Shown: in pieces, positions 46,204 to 56,078 of the stretch | Layout of the letters: each line of letters starts with the position of its first letter | Position numbering within the stretch: the first letter of the stretch is position 1 | Assembly (NCBI GenBank): GCA_945901025.1 | Contig: CAMDJW010000006.1 | Span: forward strand, 62,001 to 126,000 | DNA length: 64,000 nt | Direction of reading: 5' to 3' | Source of the DNA: Spirosoma fluviale | GTDB taxonomy: Bacteria; Bacteroidota; Bacteroidia; Cytophagales; Spirosomataceae | Translations under genes and position numbers: made by a program | Notes under the pieces: model-generated | What the model was told of the DNA's origin: nothing | Seen by the model: only the letters and a program-made list of their open reading frames with translations | Database searches by the model: none

Positions 46204-46839
46204 ATGAATCCCGTTTTTCTAAAGCGTTTTTTGATGGTATTGTATGCAGCTGGCTTAATTGGCATGCATATCCCTGCCACTCAAAATTTATTCATTTCAT
46301 TGGTTCCTTTAAACCTTTGGTTTACTGCATTTATTTGTATTTTCTACCATCCAAGACCTTCCTTGAGCACTTATTTGGTTTTATTATTTATTGCGATCGC
46401 GGCTTGGTTAGTCGAGGTCCAAGGGGTTCGAACGGGTTTAATTTTTGGAAGTTATCAGTACGGAAATACATTGGGATTGAAGTTGGCAGATGTGCCGATC
46501 ACCATCGGATTGAATTGGATCATTTTATTAATGAGTACAAATGCCGTGGTGGAAGAATGGAATGCAGGGGGTAAAATAGGCAAGGCGGCTTTGGGTGCTG
46601 GGTTAATGACGGCATTAGATTTATTGATTGAGCCCGTGGCGGTTCATTTTGATTTTTGGCATTGGTCAAATATCCAAGTACCTGTTCAGAATTTTGTAGC
46701 TTGGTGGGTGATTAGTTTTTTCTTTCAATATGTATACCAGTTGGGCCCATGGCCTTCAAAATCTAGTCTTTTTCGATTAATTGCTTTGCTCCAATTTCTC
46801 TTTTTCTTGGGTCATTGGCTCTTATTGCAATTTTTTTGA
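46204..46839 (+). CDS. Carotenoid biosynthesis protein (CruF-like, DUF422)
   Basis: This polytopic membrane protein of 211 aa has six or so TM segments and the CruF-family blocks VEVQGVRTGLIFGSYQYG, GLKLADVPITIGLNWI, ALDLLIEPVAVHFDFWHWS and VPVQNFVAWWVIS. CruF is a C-1',2' hydratase that finishes acyclic or monocyclic carotenoids such as those common in this phylum. It is encoded just upstream of a CarH-like B12-dependent regulator, a regulator type known to control carotenoid genes by light. Confidence 0.88.
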   Translation: MNPVFLKRFLMVLYAAGLIGMHIPATQNLFISLVPLNLWFTAFICIFYHPRPSLSTYLVLLFIAIAAWLVEVQGVRTGLIFGSYQYGNTLGLKLADVPITIGLNWIILLMSTNAVVEEWNAGGKIGKAALGAGLMTALDLLIEPVAVHFDFWHWSNIQVPVQNFVAWWVISFFFQYVYQLGPWPSKSSLFRLIALLQFLFFLGHWLLLQFF

Positions 46840-46896
46840 TTTAAAACATTTTTGATTGAAATCAGTTACAAACAATAGTAAATATATAATAATCTT

Positions 46897-47781
46897 ATGA
46901 GTTCCTATTCAATAAAAGATTTAGAGCATTTAAGTGGAATTAAGGCACATACTTTACGGATATGGGAACAGCGCTATGGAATTTTAAATCCTTGTCGGAG
47001 TGATACCAACATCCGGTCGTATGGCGATGAAGAATTAAAATTAGTGTTGAACATAGCATTATTACAAGATAAGGGAGGGTTTAAGATTTCTGAAATTGCC
47101 AAGATGTCAGATGATGATATCTTTAATCATATACTTTCCCTTTCGCAAGGTGAACTAGATTATCCTGAGCAGATTCAAGCGCTGACCATAGCCATGTTGG
47201 ATTTGGATGAAAACAAGTTTCAGAAATTGACTGAAAACTTTGTCAAAAAGCAGGGGTTTGAGAGCTATATTTTGAATATCATTCACCCTTTCATGCGAAG
47301 ATTAGGAACTCTTTGGCTTTCGGGTTCTGTCGGTCCTGCGCAGGAGCATTTTATTAGTCACTTGATTCGCCAAAAAGTAATTGCGGCCATTGATGCTCAA
47401 GACCTAAATTTGAAGCCTAACTCAAAAAAGTTTTTATTATATCTTCCCGAAGGCGAATTGCATGAAATAGGAATATTATTTGCTAACTACATTTTAAGAG
47501 CTCGGAAACATTCCGTCGTTTATTTGGGGCAGTCTTTGCCATATGAGGAGTTATTATTAGCCTATAAAATTCACCAGCCTGATTATATTTTTTCAGTATT
47601 TACCAGTGAACCTCATGTTGAATTGATCGATGAGTATTTGGATAAGATGGGTCAGGATTTACCCAACAGTAAAATTGTTCTGACAGGTTACCAGATACTC
47701 CAACCATCATGTCAAGTCCCTGAGAAGATACAATTAATGTGGGATTTTGAGTCTTTAATTAGTTTAGCAGATAATGCTTAG
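46897..47781 (+). CDS. CarH-like MerR-family B12-dependent photoreceptor regulator
   Basis: This 294-aa regulator has three parts. The MerR winged helix (residues 1-75: SIKDLEHLSGIKAHTLRIWEQRYG) is followed by a four-helix bundle with the CarH signature W140-x9-E150-H151, and then a cobalamin-binding Rossmann domain with E187-L-H189-E-I-G192 (ExHxxG), H189 being the lower axial ligand. These are the residues that bind adenosylcobalamin in CarH, which represses carotenoid genes in the dark and is released by light. The position corresponding to Thermus H132, next to the Trp, is Leu here. It is adjacent to the cruF-like gene. Confidence 0.88.
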   Translation: MSSYSIKDLEHLSGIKAHTLRIWEQRYGILNPCRSDTNIRSYGDEELKLVLNIALLQDKGGFKISEIAKMSDDDIFNHILSLSQGELDYPEQIQALTIAMLDLDENKFQKLTENFVKKQGFESYILNIIHPFMRRLGTLWLSGSVGPAQEHFISHLIRQKVIAAIDAQDLNLKPNSKKFLLYLPEGELHEIGILFANYILRARKHSVVYLGQSLPYEELLLAYKIHQPDYIFSVFTSEPHVELIDEYLDKMGQDLPNSKIVLTGYQILQPSCQVPEKIQLMWDFESLISLADNA

Positions 47782-48842
47782 CTGAATTCTATGCCCACTT
47801 TAGTGGCTTCTTCTACAAATAATTTTACTTGTTGTTCTTGCTCCTTTGGGCAAATCATTAAGGCATTTCCATGCTCAGCCACAATGTAATTTTGTAACCC
47901 ATGTATGACGACTAATTTGTGATGCGGTGTCTTAATGATACATTTTTCGGTGTCAAAAATGAGTACCTTCCCTTCAATCACATTTTGTTTTTCATCCTTT
48001 TCCTTGATCTCATAAAGTGATTTCCAGGTCCCTAGGTCGGACCAACCAATGTCCGAAAGGATTACTTTAACATTTTGAGCTTTTTCCATGATGCCGTTGT
48101 CAACGGAAATACTTTTGCATACTCCATAAACTTTTCGGATAAACTCTTCTTCTTGGTCCGTATAATAGGCATTTATTCCCTCTTCAAACTGTTCGGCCAT
48201 ACGGGATAGCTGCTTTTCTAATTCTTTTTTGAAAGTTGGAATACTAAAAACAAATATGCCTGCATTCCATACATAATCGCCACTATCTAAAAATGCTTCG
48301 GCCAATTCAATATTCGGCTTTTCGGTAAATGTTTTAACTACTTTGGCATTTTCGGCACTGGGTTGATACTGAATATATCCATAACCGGTATCTGGCCGAG
48401 TAGGTACAATGCCTAAAGTGACCAAATGAGATTCCGATGCAGCATCCAACGCTTCCTTAATACGTGAGATGAAAGCATCTTCTTTTAGGATGACATGGTC
48501 AGCGGGTGCTACAATTAATCTTGCCTTAGGATGCTTTTTGCCAATTTTATAGGCTGCATAGGCAATGCAAGGAGCGGTATTTCTTCTTTGGGGCTCTTTA
48601 AGAATTTGATCATCATGCAAATAAGGCATTTGCTCTTTGACTAAATCCGCAAATTCACTACTGGTAACTACATATATATTTTCTTTCGGAATGATTCCCT
48701 CAAAACGCTCGGCGGTTTGTTGGAGCATCGTTTTTCCGACCCCAAGGACATCGTGAAATTGCTTAGGGTTTGTACTTCTGCTGATGGGCCAAAAGCGAGT
48801 TCCGATTCCCCCCGCCATGATAATTAAGAACGTATTTTTCAT
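47778..48842 (-). CDS. Mannose-1-phosphate guanylyltransferase
   Basis: This nucleotidyltransferase of 354 aa makes GDP-mannose from GTP and mannose-1-phosphate. The signature is IMAGGIGTRFWPISR, with APADHVI, TFTEKPN, YVWNAGIFVF and SDIGWSDLGTW. It lacks the C-terminal phosphomannose isomerase domain of bifunctional enzymes. It is the second gene of a pair with the DUF3089 hydrolase (1 nt spacing), and overlaps the CarH-like gene by 4 nt. Confidence 0.93.
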   Translation of the reverse strand: MKNTFLIIMAGGIGTRFWPISRSTNPKQFHDVLGVGKTMLQQTAERFEGIIPKENIYVVTSSEFADLVKEQMPYLHDDQILKEPQRRNTAPCIAYAAYKIGKKHPKARLIVAPADHVILKEDAFISRIKEALDAASESHLVTLGIVPTRPDTGYGYIQYQPSAENAKVVKTFTEKPNIELAEAFLDSGDYVWNAGIFVFSIPTFKKELEKQLSRMAEQFEEGINAYYTDQEEEFIRKVYGVCKSISVDNGIMEKAQNVKVILSDIGWSDLGTWKSLYEIKEKDEKQNVIEGKVLIFDTEKCIIKTPHHKLVVIHGLQNYIVAEHGNALMICPKEQEQQVKLFVEEATKVGIEFS

Positions 48843-48843
48843 A

Positions 48844-49890
48844 TTAGTGCTTTTGGCTCATGAATGCATCCACTCGGGCTTTCGCATTCTCTCGAATAGG
48901 CGCATAAAATAGGTTTAAATCAGCTTTGTGCCAATTTTTTAAATGAACAAATTTCCGACCAAAAACATAAGGCGTATTGGTCCACAACACCCCTAAATGA
49001 TTTTGGGCATCCGCAAAATTTTTGACCCATTTGAATCCATAGGATACGCCACCTGGATTTAATTCTTTGGCGGCAAATTTGTCGTCTAGGGTCCAAGTTA
49101 ATGGATTTGTGGAGACTAGTTCGGTTGGGGTATTGGGATGCCAATCAGGTAAATAACCTTGTAAAAACGTAGTATAAGCGATAAAACAACCCGTTTGTGT
49201 TGAATTTTCACAGGGTTTAATGTGTTGAAATATATTTTTGGGAGTAGCAATTCCGATGATGTAGGCAGAAACTAATTGCTTTTGAAGCTCTTTTCCATCA
49301 AAAAATTCTTGCATGAGCCTAGTCGCATGAACAGTTCCTTGGCTATGTGAGGCAATAATGATGGGTCTTCCCTCATTAAAATGTGACATGTAATAAAGGA
49401 ATGCTTTCTTCACATCAGAATAGGCTAGGTCCAGAGCGGCTGCTTTATCCTCTTTATAAGATGTAATAAAAGCATGGTAATGGGCCTGCCGATAGCGAGG
49501 TGCATAGATTCTACCGGCAGAATTAAAAATGGTGGCTTGATTTAAAATGGTCGTACTGTCAACAAGGGCATTCAAATAGGCATCGCTAAATGTGGCATTC
49601 CATTTGAATTCATTCGTAGGTTCGTAGGTTAATATGGTTGGATGTATGAAAAAAACATCGGCTTTAGCTGATGCTTGTTCATCATGAAAGGGTGATCCAT
49701 TGGGAACTCGATCGGCCGCATCCTTTATTGAAGGTAAGGCTGCCCAGTTATTTACATCTGCATAGTCTGATTCTGGAGGTGCTGGAGAATCTTTCCAGCG
49801 AACTTGTAATTTCACAGGCGTACTGGATTTACAATTTTGTAAAGTCAACGTGATTGAACAAACGATTAAACACAGATAAAAATTTCTCAT
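48844..49890 (-). CDS. DUF3089 alpha/beta-hydrolase lipoprotein
   Basis: This 348-aa lipoprotein has lipobox LQNC (Cys20). It is predicted to be an alpha/beta hydrolase of the DUF3089 family, with nucleophile elbow IIASHSQGTVHA and conserved RYRQAHYHAF and FKWNATFSDAYLNALVD blocks. The substrate is unknown; a lipase or esterase activity on envelope molecules is plausible. It is co-transcribed with the GDP-mannose synthetic gene, hinting at glycolipid or envelope glycan metabolism. Confidence 0.85.
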   Translation of the reverse strand: MRNFYLCLIVCSITLTLQNCKSSTPVKLQVRWKDSPAPPESDYADVNNWAALPSIKDAADRVPNGSPFHDEQASAKADVFFIHPTILTYEPTNEFKWNATFSDAYLNALVDSTTILNQATIFNSAGRIYAPRYRQAHYHAFITSYKEDKAAALDLAYSDVKKAFLYYMSHFNEGRPIIIASHSQGTVHATRLMQEFFDGKELQKQLVSAYIIGIATPKNIFQHIKPCENSTQTGCFIAYTTFLQGYLPDWHPNTPTELVSTNPLTWTLDDKFAAKELNPGGVSYGFKWVKNFADAQNHLGVLWTNTPYVFGRKFVHLKNWHKADLNLFYAPIRENAKARVDAFMSQKH

Positions 49891-50055
49891 TGAGCAATAT
49901 TAATAAACAAATGTAAGAAGAAAAGAGGCCTTTTTATATACCGAAAAACAGATGGATTGGTTATAACCTTTAAAAATCATGTTTTGAAATAAAAATATTT
50001 TCTTAAAAACTTGCAATTTTTTGATACAACAAGTGGCCATTACATAAATCTTACG

Positions 50056-50063
50056 TAGCTTTG
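50056..50063 (+). promoter_or_regulatory. Bacteroidota -7 box (TAGCTTTG) of the TonB receptor gene
   Basis: TAGCTTTG matches TAnnTTTG, 51 nt before ATG 50115. A weak GTGG lies 19 nt upstream in the -33 position. The remaining 224-bp gap shows no riboswitch that I can identify. Confidence 0.5.
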
Positions 50064-50114
50064 TTGCAAAAGTGTAACCTAATAATCAAAATAAGTAATT
50101 AAAAAATCTTCATT

Positions 50115-53000
50115 ATGAAAAGAATTATTACTCAAGTCCTACCCATTTTCTCGTTCATCTTCCTTCTTGGATTTGCTGCCATGGCACAGACCAAAGTTGC
50201 TGGAAATGTTCGTGACGCTGCTTCAAAAGAAGCGCTTATTGGGGTTAGTATCTCTGTTAAAGGGAAAGTAATTGGTACTATATCAGATGCAAAAGGTAAT
50301 TATTCCTTAAGCACAACGACACCAGCACCTTTCACTTTATCTGTTTCTATGGTCGGTTATGAACGCCAAGAAATTGTTGTTAAAACATCAACTTCTAATC
50401 TAAATATTTCTCTAAAAGAGCAAGCTACTTTAGGTCAAGATGTTGTCGTATCTGCTTCTAGAATTCAAGAAAGTGTTCTTGAATCTCCAGTAACCATTGA
50501 AAAAATGGACATTCGTGCAATCAGAGAGTCGGCAGCGCCTTCTTTTTATGATGCATTAAGAAACTTAAAAGGAGTTGAAACAAGTACTCAATCTGTTTCT
50601 TTTTCATCCATCAATATGCGTGGATTTAATGGCAATGGTAATACACGTGTCGTTCAGTTAATTGACGGTATGGACAATCAAGCGCCAGGTTTGAACTTTG
50701 CGGTAGGTAATATCGTAGGTATTTCTGAATTAGATTTGGAAGGAGTTGAATTACTTCCAGGTGCATCATCTGCTTTATATGGACCTAATGCTTTGAATGG
50801 AATTATTTTAATGAGTTCAAAATCTCCTTTCTTATACCAAGGTTTAAGTGCGCAGGTAAAAGTGGGAGCCATGAGCGCATCCAATCGTCCTGAAGCGACT
50901 ACTCCATATAGCGATATTTCAATTCGTTATGCGAAGGCTATCAATAACAAGTGGGCTTATAAAGTTAATTTCAATACGTTAAGTGCAGAAGATTGGCAGT
51001 CGACAGATTACCGTGATCAATCCTTATTAAATGGCTCAAAATTAGGACCAGGTAGTCGGATGGGAAATTTAGCCTATAATGGGGTTAGTATTTTTGGTGA
51101 CGAGACTAACGTTGAAATGTTATCTTCTTTGACTCCTTTATTAGGTGTTCCTTCACATCCTTTAACTGCGGGAATTAATCAAATTTCTAAAGCTACGGGT
51201 GGTTTATTATCGCCAACGGCTATTTTAAATTACATCGTTCCGAAGGCTTTTATTTCTCGCGAAGGGTATAAAGAAAGTGATCTAGCTTCTTATGCAAACC
51301 GTAACATGAAATTCAATGCAGCTTTGCATTATCGATTTAATGATAATGTGGAATTGATTTTACAAGGATCATATGGTTCTGGTACTACTTTATACACAGG
51401 AGCTGATCGTTATTCGATCAAGAATTTCTCTATGGGACAATACAAGGCTGAGTTGAAAGGAAGTAATTTCTTCTTACGTGCTTACACGACCCAAGAGAAT
51501 TCGGGTGATGCGTATGCGACAGGAACTTTAGGCCAATTAGTCAACGAGGCTGCAACGCCTAGTACCTCATGGTATCCTAACTATTTCGGCACATTTGCAG
51601 GAGCTGCCCTACAGAACTTTGGTACTGTTTTGGCAACCACACTAGCACAAACGGGAAATCCTACAGCAGCGATTGGTAATGCCATTGCTACTACTCAAGC
51701 TAACTTTGCTAATTATCATGCTGCAGCACGTTTGACTGCTGATGGTGGAAGAAGATTAGTTCCAGGAACAGCCGCATTTAATGCAGCCGTAGAAGCGATC
51801 AAAAATAAACCACTTCCAGCAGGTGCGAAATTCACAGATAAGTCGGCTTTATATCACTATGAAGGAATGTATAACTTCACTGAGAAGTTTAACAAGAAAT
51901 TAGAAATGATTGTGGGAGCTAGCTATCAAGTATACGCACTAAACTCTGAGGGTTCTTTGTTTGCCTTGAAAGCTGATGGTAGTGAGTTTACGATCAACGA
52001 ATTTGGTGGATACATTCAAGTTGGTAAAAAGATGTTTGCGGATAAATTCAAATTAACGGGTTCGATGCGCTATGACAAAAACGAAAATTTTGAAGGCCAA
52101 TTTAGTCCACGTTTGACAGGGGTTTTAACACAAGGACGTTCTAATTTCCGTGCTTCTTATCAAACAGGTTTCCGTATTCCAACGACACAAGATCAGTATA
52201 TCAACTTAAATACTCCGTCAGCTCGTTTGCTAGGAGGTCTTCCAGTGGTTCAAGATCGTTATAAGTTATCAGGTAATTCATTTACTCTACAATCTGTGTT
52301 AGCAGGAAAGCCTGAAGTATATACAGCTAAATCTTGGAAGCCAGAGCAGGTTCAAACAGTTGAATTAGGTTATAAAGGATTCTTAGGAGATAAGTTATTA
52401 GCCGATTTCTATATCTACCAATCGAACTTTACTAATTTCTCAGCAGGTGGTATGGTTGTCGTTCAATTACCTTCACAGCACAATGATGCAACGGTAGTAG
52501 GAAATAAAGTATTCTCTTTCCCTTCTAATGTTCAGAATGAAGTGGTTACCAACGGTTGGGGTTTAAGTTTAGATTACCAATTAGGGTCTAACTGGGCTTT
52601 AGGAACAAACGTTTCATATAACGCAGTTAAGGATAATGGTGGTTTAGTTGATTATCAATTAGCCTTTAACACACCTAACTATCGCACAAATGTTACTTTA
52701 GGAAACCGTAACATCGGTGGTTCTGGTTGGGGATTCAGTACTGTTTGGAGATACCAAGATCAATTTGTTTGGCAATCGTCGATTGTAAACCAAGTGGTTA
52801 ATCAATCCCAACAAAGTTTAATTCCTGCTTTCCATACCTTAGATGCGCAGGTTAGCAAGAAATTATCTGCGATGAAGACTATTTTAAAAGTAGGTGGTTC
52901 TAATTTATTAGGTGCTGCTTATACAACTGGATGGGCTAACCCAACGGTTGGAAGTATTTACTATGTTTCTTTAACATTTGATCAGTTATTGAATAAGTAA
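50115..53000 (+). CDS. TonB-dependent outer-membrane receptor
   Basis: This 961-aa receptor has a signal peptide (FAAMAQ), then a CarboxypepD_reg-like domain (~25-110: KVAGNVRDAASKEALIGVSI), a plug domain (~120-240: SPVTIEKMDI, MRGFNGNGNTRVVQLIDGM) and a 22-strand barrel with a typical C-terminal strand (YVSLTFDQLL). It lacks an adjacent SusD-like partner, so it is not a standard SusCD pair. The ligand is unknown. It is followed by a strong terminator. Confidence 0.9.
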   Translation: MKRIITQVLPIFSFIFLLGFAAMAQTKVAGNVRDAASKEALIGVSISVKGKVIGTISDAKGNYSLSTTTPAPFTLSVSMVGYERQEIVVKTSTSNLNISLKEQATLGQDVVVSASRIQESVLESPVTIEKMDIRAIRESAAPSFYDALRNLKGVETSTQSVSFSSINMRGFNGNGNTRVVQLIDGMDNQAPGLNFAVGNIVGISELDLEGVELLPGASSALYGPNALNGIILMSSKSPFLYQGLSAQVKVGAMSASNRPEATTPYSDISIRYAKAINNKWAYKVNFNTLSAEDWQSTDYRDQSLLNGSKLGPGSRMGNLAYNGVSIFGDETNVEMLSSLTPLLGVPSHPLTAGINQISKATGGLLSPTAILNYIVPKAFISREGYKESDLASYANRNMKFNAALHYRFNDNVELILQGSYGSGTTLYTGADRYSIKNFSMGQYKAELKGSNFFLRAYTTQENSGDAYATGTLGQLVNEAATPSTSWYPNYFGTFAGAALQNFGTVLATTLAQTGNPTAAIGNAIATTQANFANYHAAARLTADGGRRLVPGTAAFNAAVEAIKNKPLPAGAKFTDKSALYHYEGMYNFTEKFNKKLEMIVGASYQVYALNSEGSLFALKADGSEFTINEFGGYIQVGKKMFADKFKLTGSMRYDKNENFEGQFSPRLTGVLTQGRSNFRASYQTGFRIPTTQDQYINLNTPSARLLGGLPVVQDRYKLSGNSFTLQSVLAGKPEVYTAKSWKPEQVQTVELGYKGFLGDKLLADFYIYQSNFTNFSAGGMVVVQLPSQHNDATVVGNKVFSFPSNVQNEVVTNGWGLSLDYQLGSNWALGTNVSYNAVKDNGGLVDYQLAFNTPNYRTNVTLGNRNIGGSGWGFSTVWRYQDQFVWQSSIVNQVVNQSQQSLIPAFHTLDAQVSKKLSAMKTILKVGGSNLLGAAYTTGWANPTVGSIYYVSLTFDQLLNK

Positions 53001-53020
53001 GATTCATATAAAATTATCTT

Positions 53021-53053
53021 GAGGCTGTCCCTAAAAGGACAGCCTCTTTTTTT
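53021..53053 (+). terminator. Strong rho-independent terminator after the TonB receptor
   Basis: A perfect 10-bp GC-rich stem, GAGGCTGTCC/GGACAGCCTC, with a 6-nt loop is followed by seven Ts. Confidence 0.95.
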
Positions 53054-53054
53054 G

Positions 53055-53062
53055 TACCTTTG
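53055..53062 (+). promoter_or_regulatory. -7 box (TACCTTTG) of uvrA
   Basis: TACCTTTG matches TAnnTTTG and directly follows the receptor gene's terminator, 22 nt before ATG 53085. The -33 region falls in the terminator stem. This supports starting uvrA at 53085. Confidence 0.55.
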
Positions 53063-53084
53063 CGAATTATATCTGATTTTTCAT

Positions 53085-55913
53085 ATGCAGCAACCCAAAG
53101 ATTTAACCGGTTTTTCTCACATTGAGGTGTTGGGTGCGCGCGAACATAATTTAAAAAACATTGATGTATCCATTCCCCGCAACCAGCTGGTCGTTATCAC
53201 AGGCATTTCGGGTTCCGGGAAATCATCTCTTGCCTTTGACACCATTTATGCGGAAGGCCAAAGACGTTACATGGAAAGTTTTTCTGCCTATGCCCGTTCA
53301 TTTTTAGGGAATATGGAGCGTCCAGACGTGGACAAAATAAACGGTTTGTCTCCCGTCATATCCATTGAACAGAAGACAACTTCTAAAAATCCGCGATCTA
53401 CCGTAGGAACCACCACAGAGATTTATGATTTTATGCGCTTGCTTTTTGCTCGGGCATCAGATGCTTTTTCCTATTTATCTGGAGAACGCATGGTTAAGCA
53501 GTCGGTGGATCAAATTATATCGACCTTAATGAGTCAATTCTCCTCCTCTAAAGTATGGTTTTTAGCCCCTTTAGTGAAAGGCCGTAAGGGACATTACCGA
53601 GAGCTTTTTGTTCAAATAGCTAAATGGGGATATACCAAAGTTCGCGTGGACGGCGAAGTGATGGACTTAATCCCTAAAATGCAATTAGACCGATTTAAGG
53701 TGCACGATGTGGAAGTGGTGGTGGATAGACTCATCGTTTCAGATACCGAAAGGCTTCGAATATCACAATCATTGCAGACGGCCATGAACATAGGTAAAGG
53801 CCAAGTTTTTGTTCTGGATGAGTCGGGGAAATTACATTATTTCTCCCAAACCCTGATGGATCCCCAAACAGGTCTATCCTATGACGAACCAGCACCCAAT
53901 TCATTCTCTTTTAATAGCCCTTACGGCGCGTGTCCTTGTTGCAATGGCTTAGGAGTTGTGGAAGAAATTACCGAAGAATCTGTCATTCCAGATCCATCTC
54001 TCAGTATTATTCGTGGGGCCATTGCACCCATTGGGGAATATAGAGAGCTGTGGATTTTTAAACAATTAGAGGTCTTATTAAAACCTTATTCCGTCGGTTT
54101 ATCTACACCCATCGCCAAATTTCCAAGGGAAGCTGTAGAACTTATGTTATATGGTACGGATGAACCTGTCCCCGTGCCTTCAAAAAAATATGTGGGTACG
54201 GAGTGGAGTACTAAATATGATGGAATAATTAATTTTCTGAAGCGCCAACAAGATAACGGATCTGAAAAAACGCAAGACTGGCTGAAGGATTTTTTAGAGA
54301 TAAAAATTTGTCCGGATTGTGATGGATTTAGATTGAAAAAGGAGTCTTTACATTTTAAGATCGATGGGCATCATATTGGTGAATTAGCCCAAATGGATGT
54401 AAGCGATTTGGCCGAGTGGTTTTCTAATTTGGAAGAAAGAATTTCAGACCGACAAAGACAAATTGCCACCGAAGTATTAAAAGAAATTAAAAAGAGAATT
54501 GGCTTTTTGACGCAAATAGGTCTTACTTATTTGACACTCGACCGACCGATGAAAAGTTTGTCTGGCGGAGAATCCCAACGAATTCGTTTGGCGACTCAAA
54601 TCGGAACGCAGTTGGTAGGCGTGCTTTATATCATGGATGAACCATCCATCGGTTTACATCAGCGCGATAATGAAAAGTTGATTTTAGCCTTAAAAGATTT
54701 ACGCGACTTAGGAAATTCAGTGCTTGTTGTCGAACACGACAAAGACATGATGTTAGAGTCTGATTACATTTTGGATATAGGACCTGGGGCAGGTCGACAT
54801 GGCGGGCATGTGGTTGGTTTTGGAAGTCCTTCTGAATTTTTGAAATTAGGCACACCTACGGCAAAATACCTAAATGGGGCTTTGAAAATTGAAGCGCCTA
54901 CGGTTCGTAGAACTGGAAATGGAAATTCAATTGTACTTAAAGGGGCGCATGGGAATAATTTAAAAAATGTAAGTGTTGAATTTCCATTAGGTAAATTTAT
55001 TACGGTTACCGGTGTTTCGGGCTCTGGAAAATCGACCTTAATTCATGATACCTTAGTCTTAAAATTGAAGCAATTTTTTGATCGAACGAAACGTGAACCC
55101 TTGCCTTTTAAGTCTATCACGGGCTTGGAATTTATCGACAAGGTTATCGAGGTAGATCAGTCACCTATCGGTCGAACACCCCGTTCAAATCCTGCGACTT
55201 ATACCAATATGTACACGGATATCAGGACTTTATATTGTGAATTACCTGAATCTAAAATTCGAGGGTATAAGGCAGGTCGGTTTAGTTTTAATGTTAAAGG
55301 GGGGCGCTGTGAAGGGTGCGAAGGAGCGGGTAGGAAAAAAATTGAAATGGAGTTTTTGCCCGATGTATTTGTTGAATGCGAAACATGTAAGGGAAAAAGA
55401 TTTAACCGCGAAACCTTGGAAGTTCGCTTCAAAGGGAAGTCGATTTCAGATGTGCTCGATATGACGGTGGAACAGGCGCTCGATTTTTTTGAGCATCAAC
55501 CCCGAATTTTCCGTCGGGTTCAAACCCTAGCCGAGGTGGGTTTAGGCTACATTACCTTGGGTCAGCATGCGACGACCTTATCTGGTGGTGAAGCGCAAAG
55601 GGTTAAACTAGCGGAAGAATTGTCTACAAAAGACACGGGTAAGACTTTGTATGTGCTGGACGAACCTACCACAGGATTGCATTTTCAAGATGTCAAGTTA
55701 CTCTTAGATGTGTTGCAAAAACTGGTGGATAAAGGCAATACCGTTTTGGTGATTGAACATAATATGGATGTAATTAAAGTATCGGATTATATTGTGGACA
55801 TGGGTCCAGAAGGAGGAAATGCCGGAGGCCAATTGCTCATTTCGGGGACACCGGAGCAGGTGGCTAAAGCGAAAAATAGCCATACGGGAAGATTTTTGAA
55901 AAAAGAACTTTAG
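53085..55913 (+). CDS. uvrA: Excinuclease ABC subunit UvrA
   Basis: This DNA-damage recognition ATPase of nucleotide excision repair has 942 aa. It has two ABC modules (Walker [21 protein letters not shown]; signatures [12 protein letters not shown] and [12 protein letters not shown]) and zinc modules with CPCC, CPDC and CEGC/CETC pairs. The start at ATG 53085 is preferred, because the track start lies inside the preceding terminator. The gene appears monocistronic. Confidence 0.97.
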   Translation: MQQPKDLTGFSHIEVLGAREHNLKNIDVSIPRNQLVVITGISGSGKSSLAFDTIYAEGQRRYMESFSAYARSFLGNMERPDVDKINGLSPVISIEQKTTSKNPRSTVGTTTEIYDFMRLLFARASDAFSYLSGERMVKQSVDQIISTLMSQFSSSKVWFLAPLVKGRKGHYRELFVQIAKWGYTKVRVDGEVMDLIPKMQLDRFKVHDVEVVVDRLIVSDTERLRISQSLQTAMNIGKGQVFVLDESGKLHYFSQTLMDPQTGLSYDEPAPNSFSFNSPYGACPCCNGLGVVEEITEESVIPDPSLSIIRGAIAPIGEYRELWIFKQLEVLLKPYSVGLSTPIAKFPREAVELMLYGTDEPVPVPSKKYVGTEWSTKYDGIINFLKRQQDNGSEKTQDWLKDFLEIKICPDCDGFRLKKESLHFKIDGHHIGELAQMDVSDLAEWFSNLEERISDRQRQIATEVLKEIKKRIGFLTQIGLTYLTLDRPMKSLSGGESQRIRLATQIGTQLVGVLYIMDEPSIGLHQRDNEKLILALKDLRDLGNSVLVVEHDKDMMLESDYILDIGPGAGRHGGHVVGFGSPSEFLKLGTPTAKYLNGALKIEAPTVRRTGNGNSIVLKGAHGNNLKNVSVEFPLGKFITVTGVSGSGKSTLIHDTLVLKLKQFFDRTKREPLPFKSITGLEFIDKVIEVDQSPIGRTPRSNPATYTNMYTDIRTLYCELPESKIRGYKAGRFSFNVKGGRCEGCEGAGRKKIEMEFLPDVFVECETCKGKRFNRETLEVRFKGKSISDVLDMTVEQALDFFEHQPRIFRRVQTLAEVGLGYITLGQHATTLSGGEAQRVKLAEELSTKDTGKTLYVLDEPTTGLHFQDVKLLLDVLQKLVDKGNTVLVIEHNMDVIKVSDYIVDMGPEGGNAGGQLLISGTPEQVAKAKNSHTGRFLKKEL

Positions 55914-55940
55914 CGTTGGCCTAGATTGATTGGATCTTCC

Positions 55941-55972
55941 AAGGTAATTTACCTACGATAAAAAATTACCTT
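55941..55972 (+). other. Inverted repeat downstream of uvrA
   Basis: AAGGTAATTT and AAATTACCTT form a perfect 10-bp stem with a 12-nt loop. A second shorter hairpin, GGTAA-T-TTACC (55943-55953), is mutually exclusive with it. No U-tract follows, so it is not a standard terminator. The rest of the 165-bp gap to the Fe-S gene holds nothing else I can assign. Confidence 0.45.
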
Positions 55973-56078
55973 AAAATATGATCCATTTGGTTTTTTTCTA
56001 GCTTAAATTTATTTAGTTTTCGCCTTGAAATTCTTGCTCAAATGCTCCCTCACGACACGAGCGTTTTTTGATTAATAA

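Noticed and set aside
50115-53000. SusC member of a polysaccharide utilisation locus
   Set aside because: No SusD-like gene, glycoside hydrolase or regulator is adjacent; it is a stand-alone TonB receptor.
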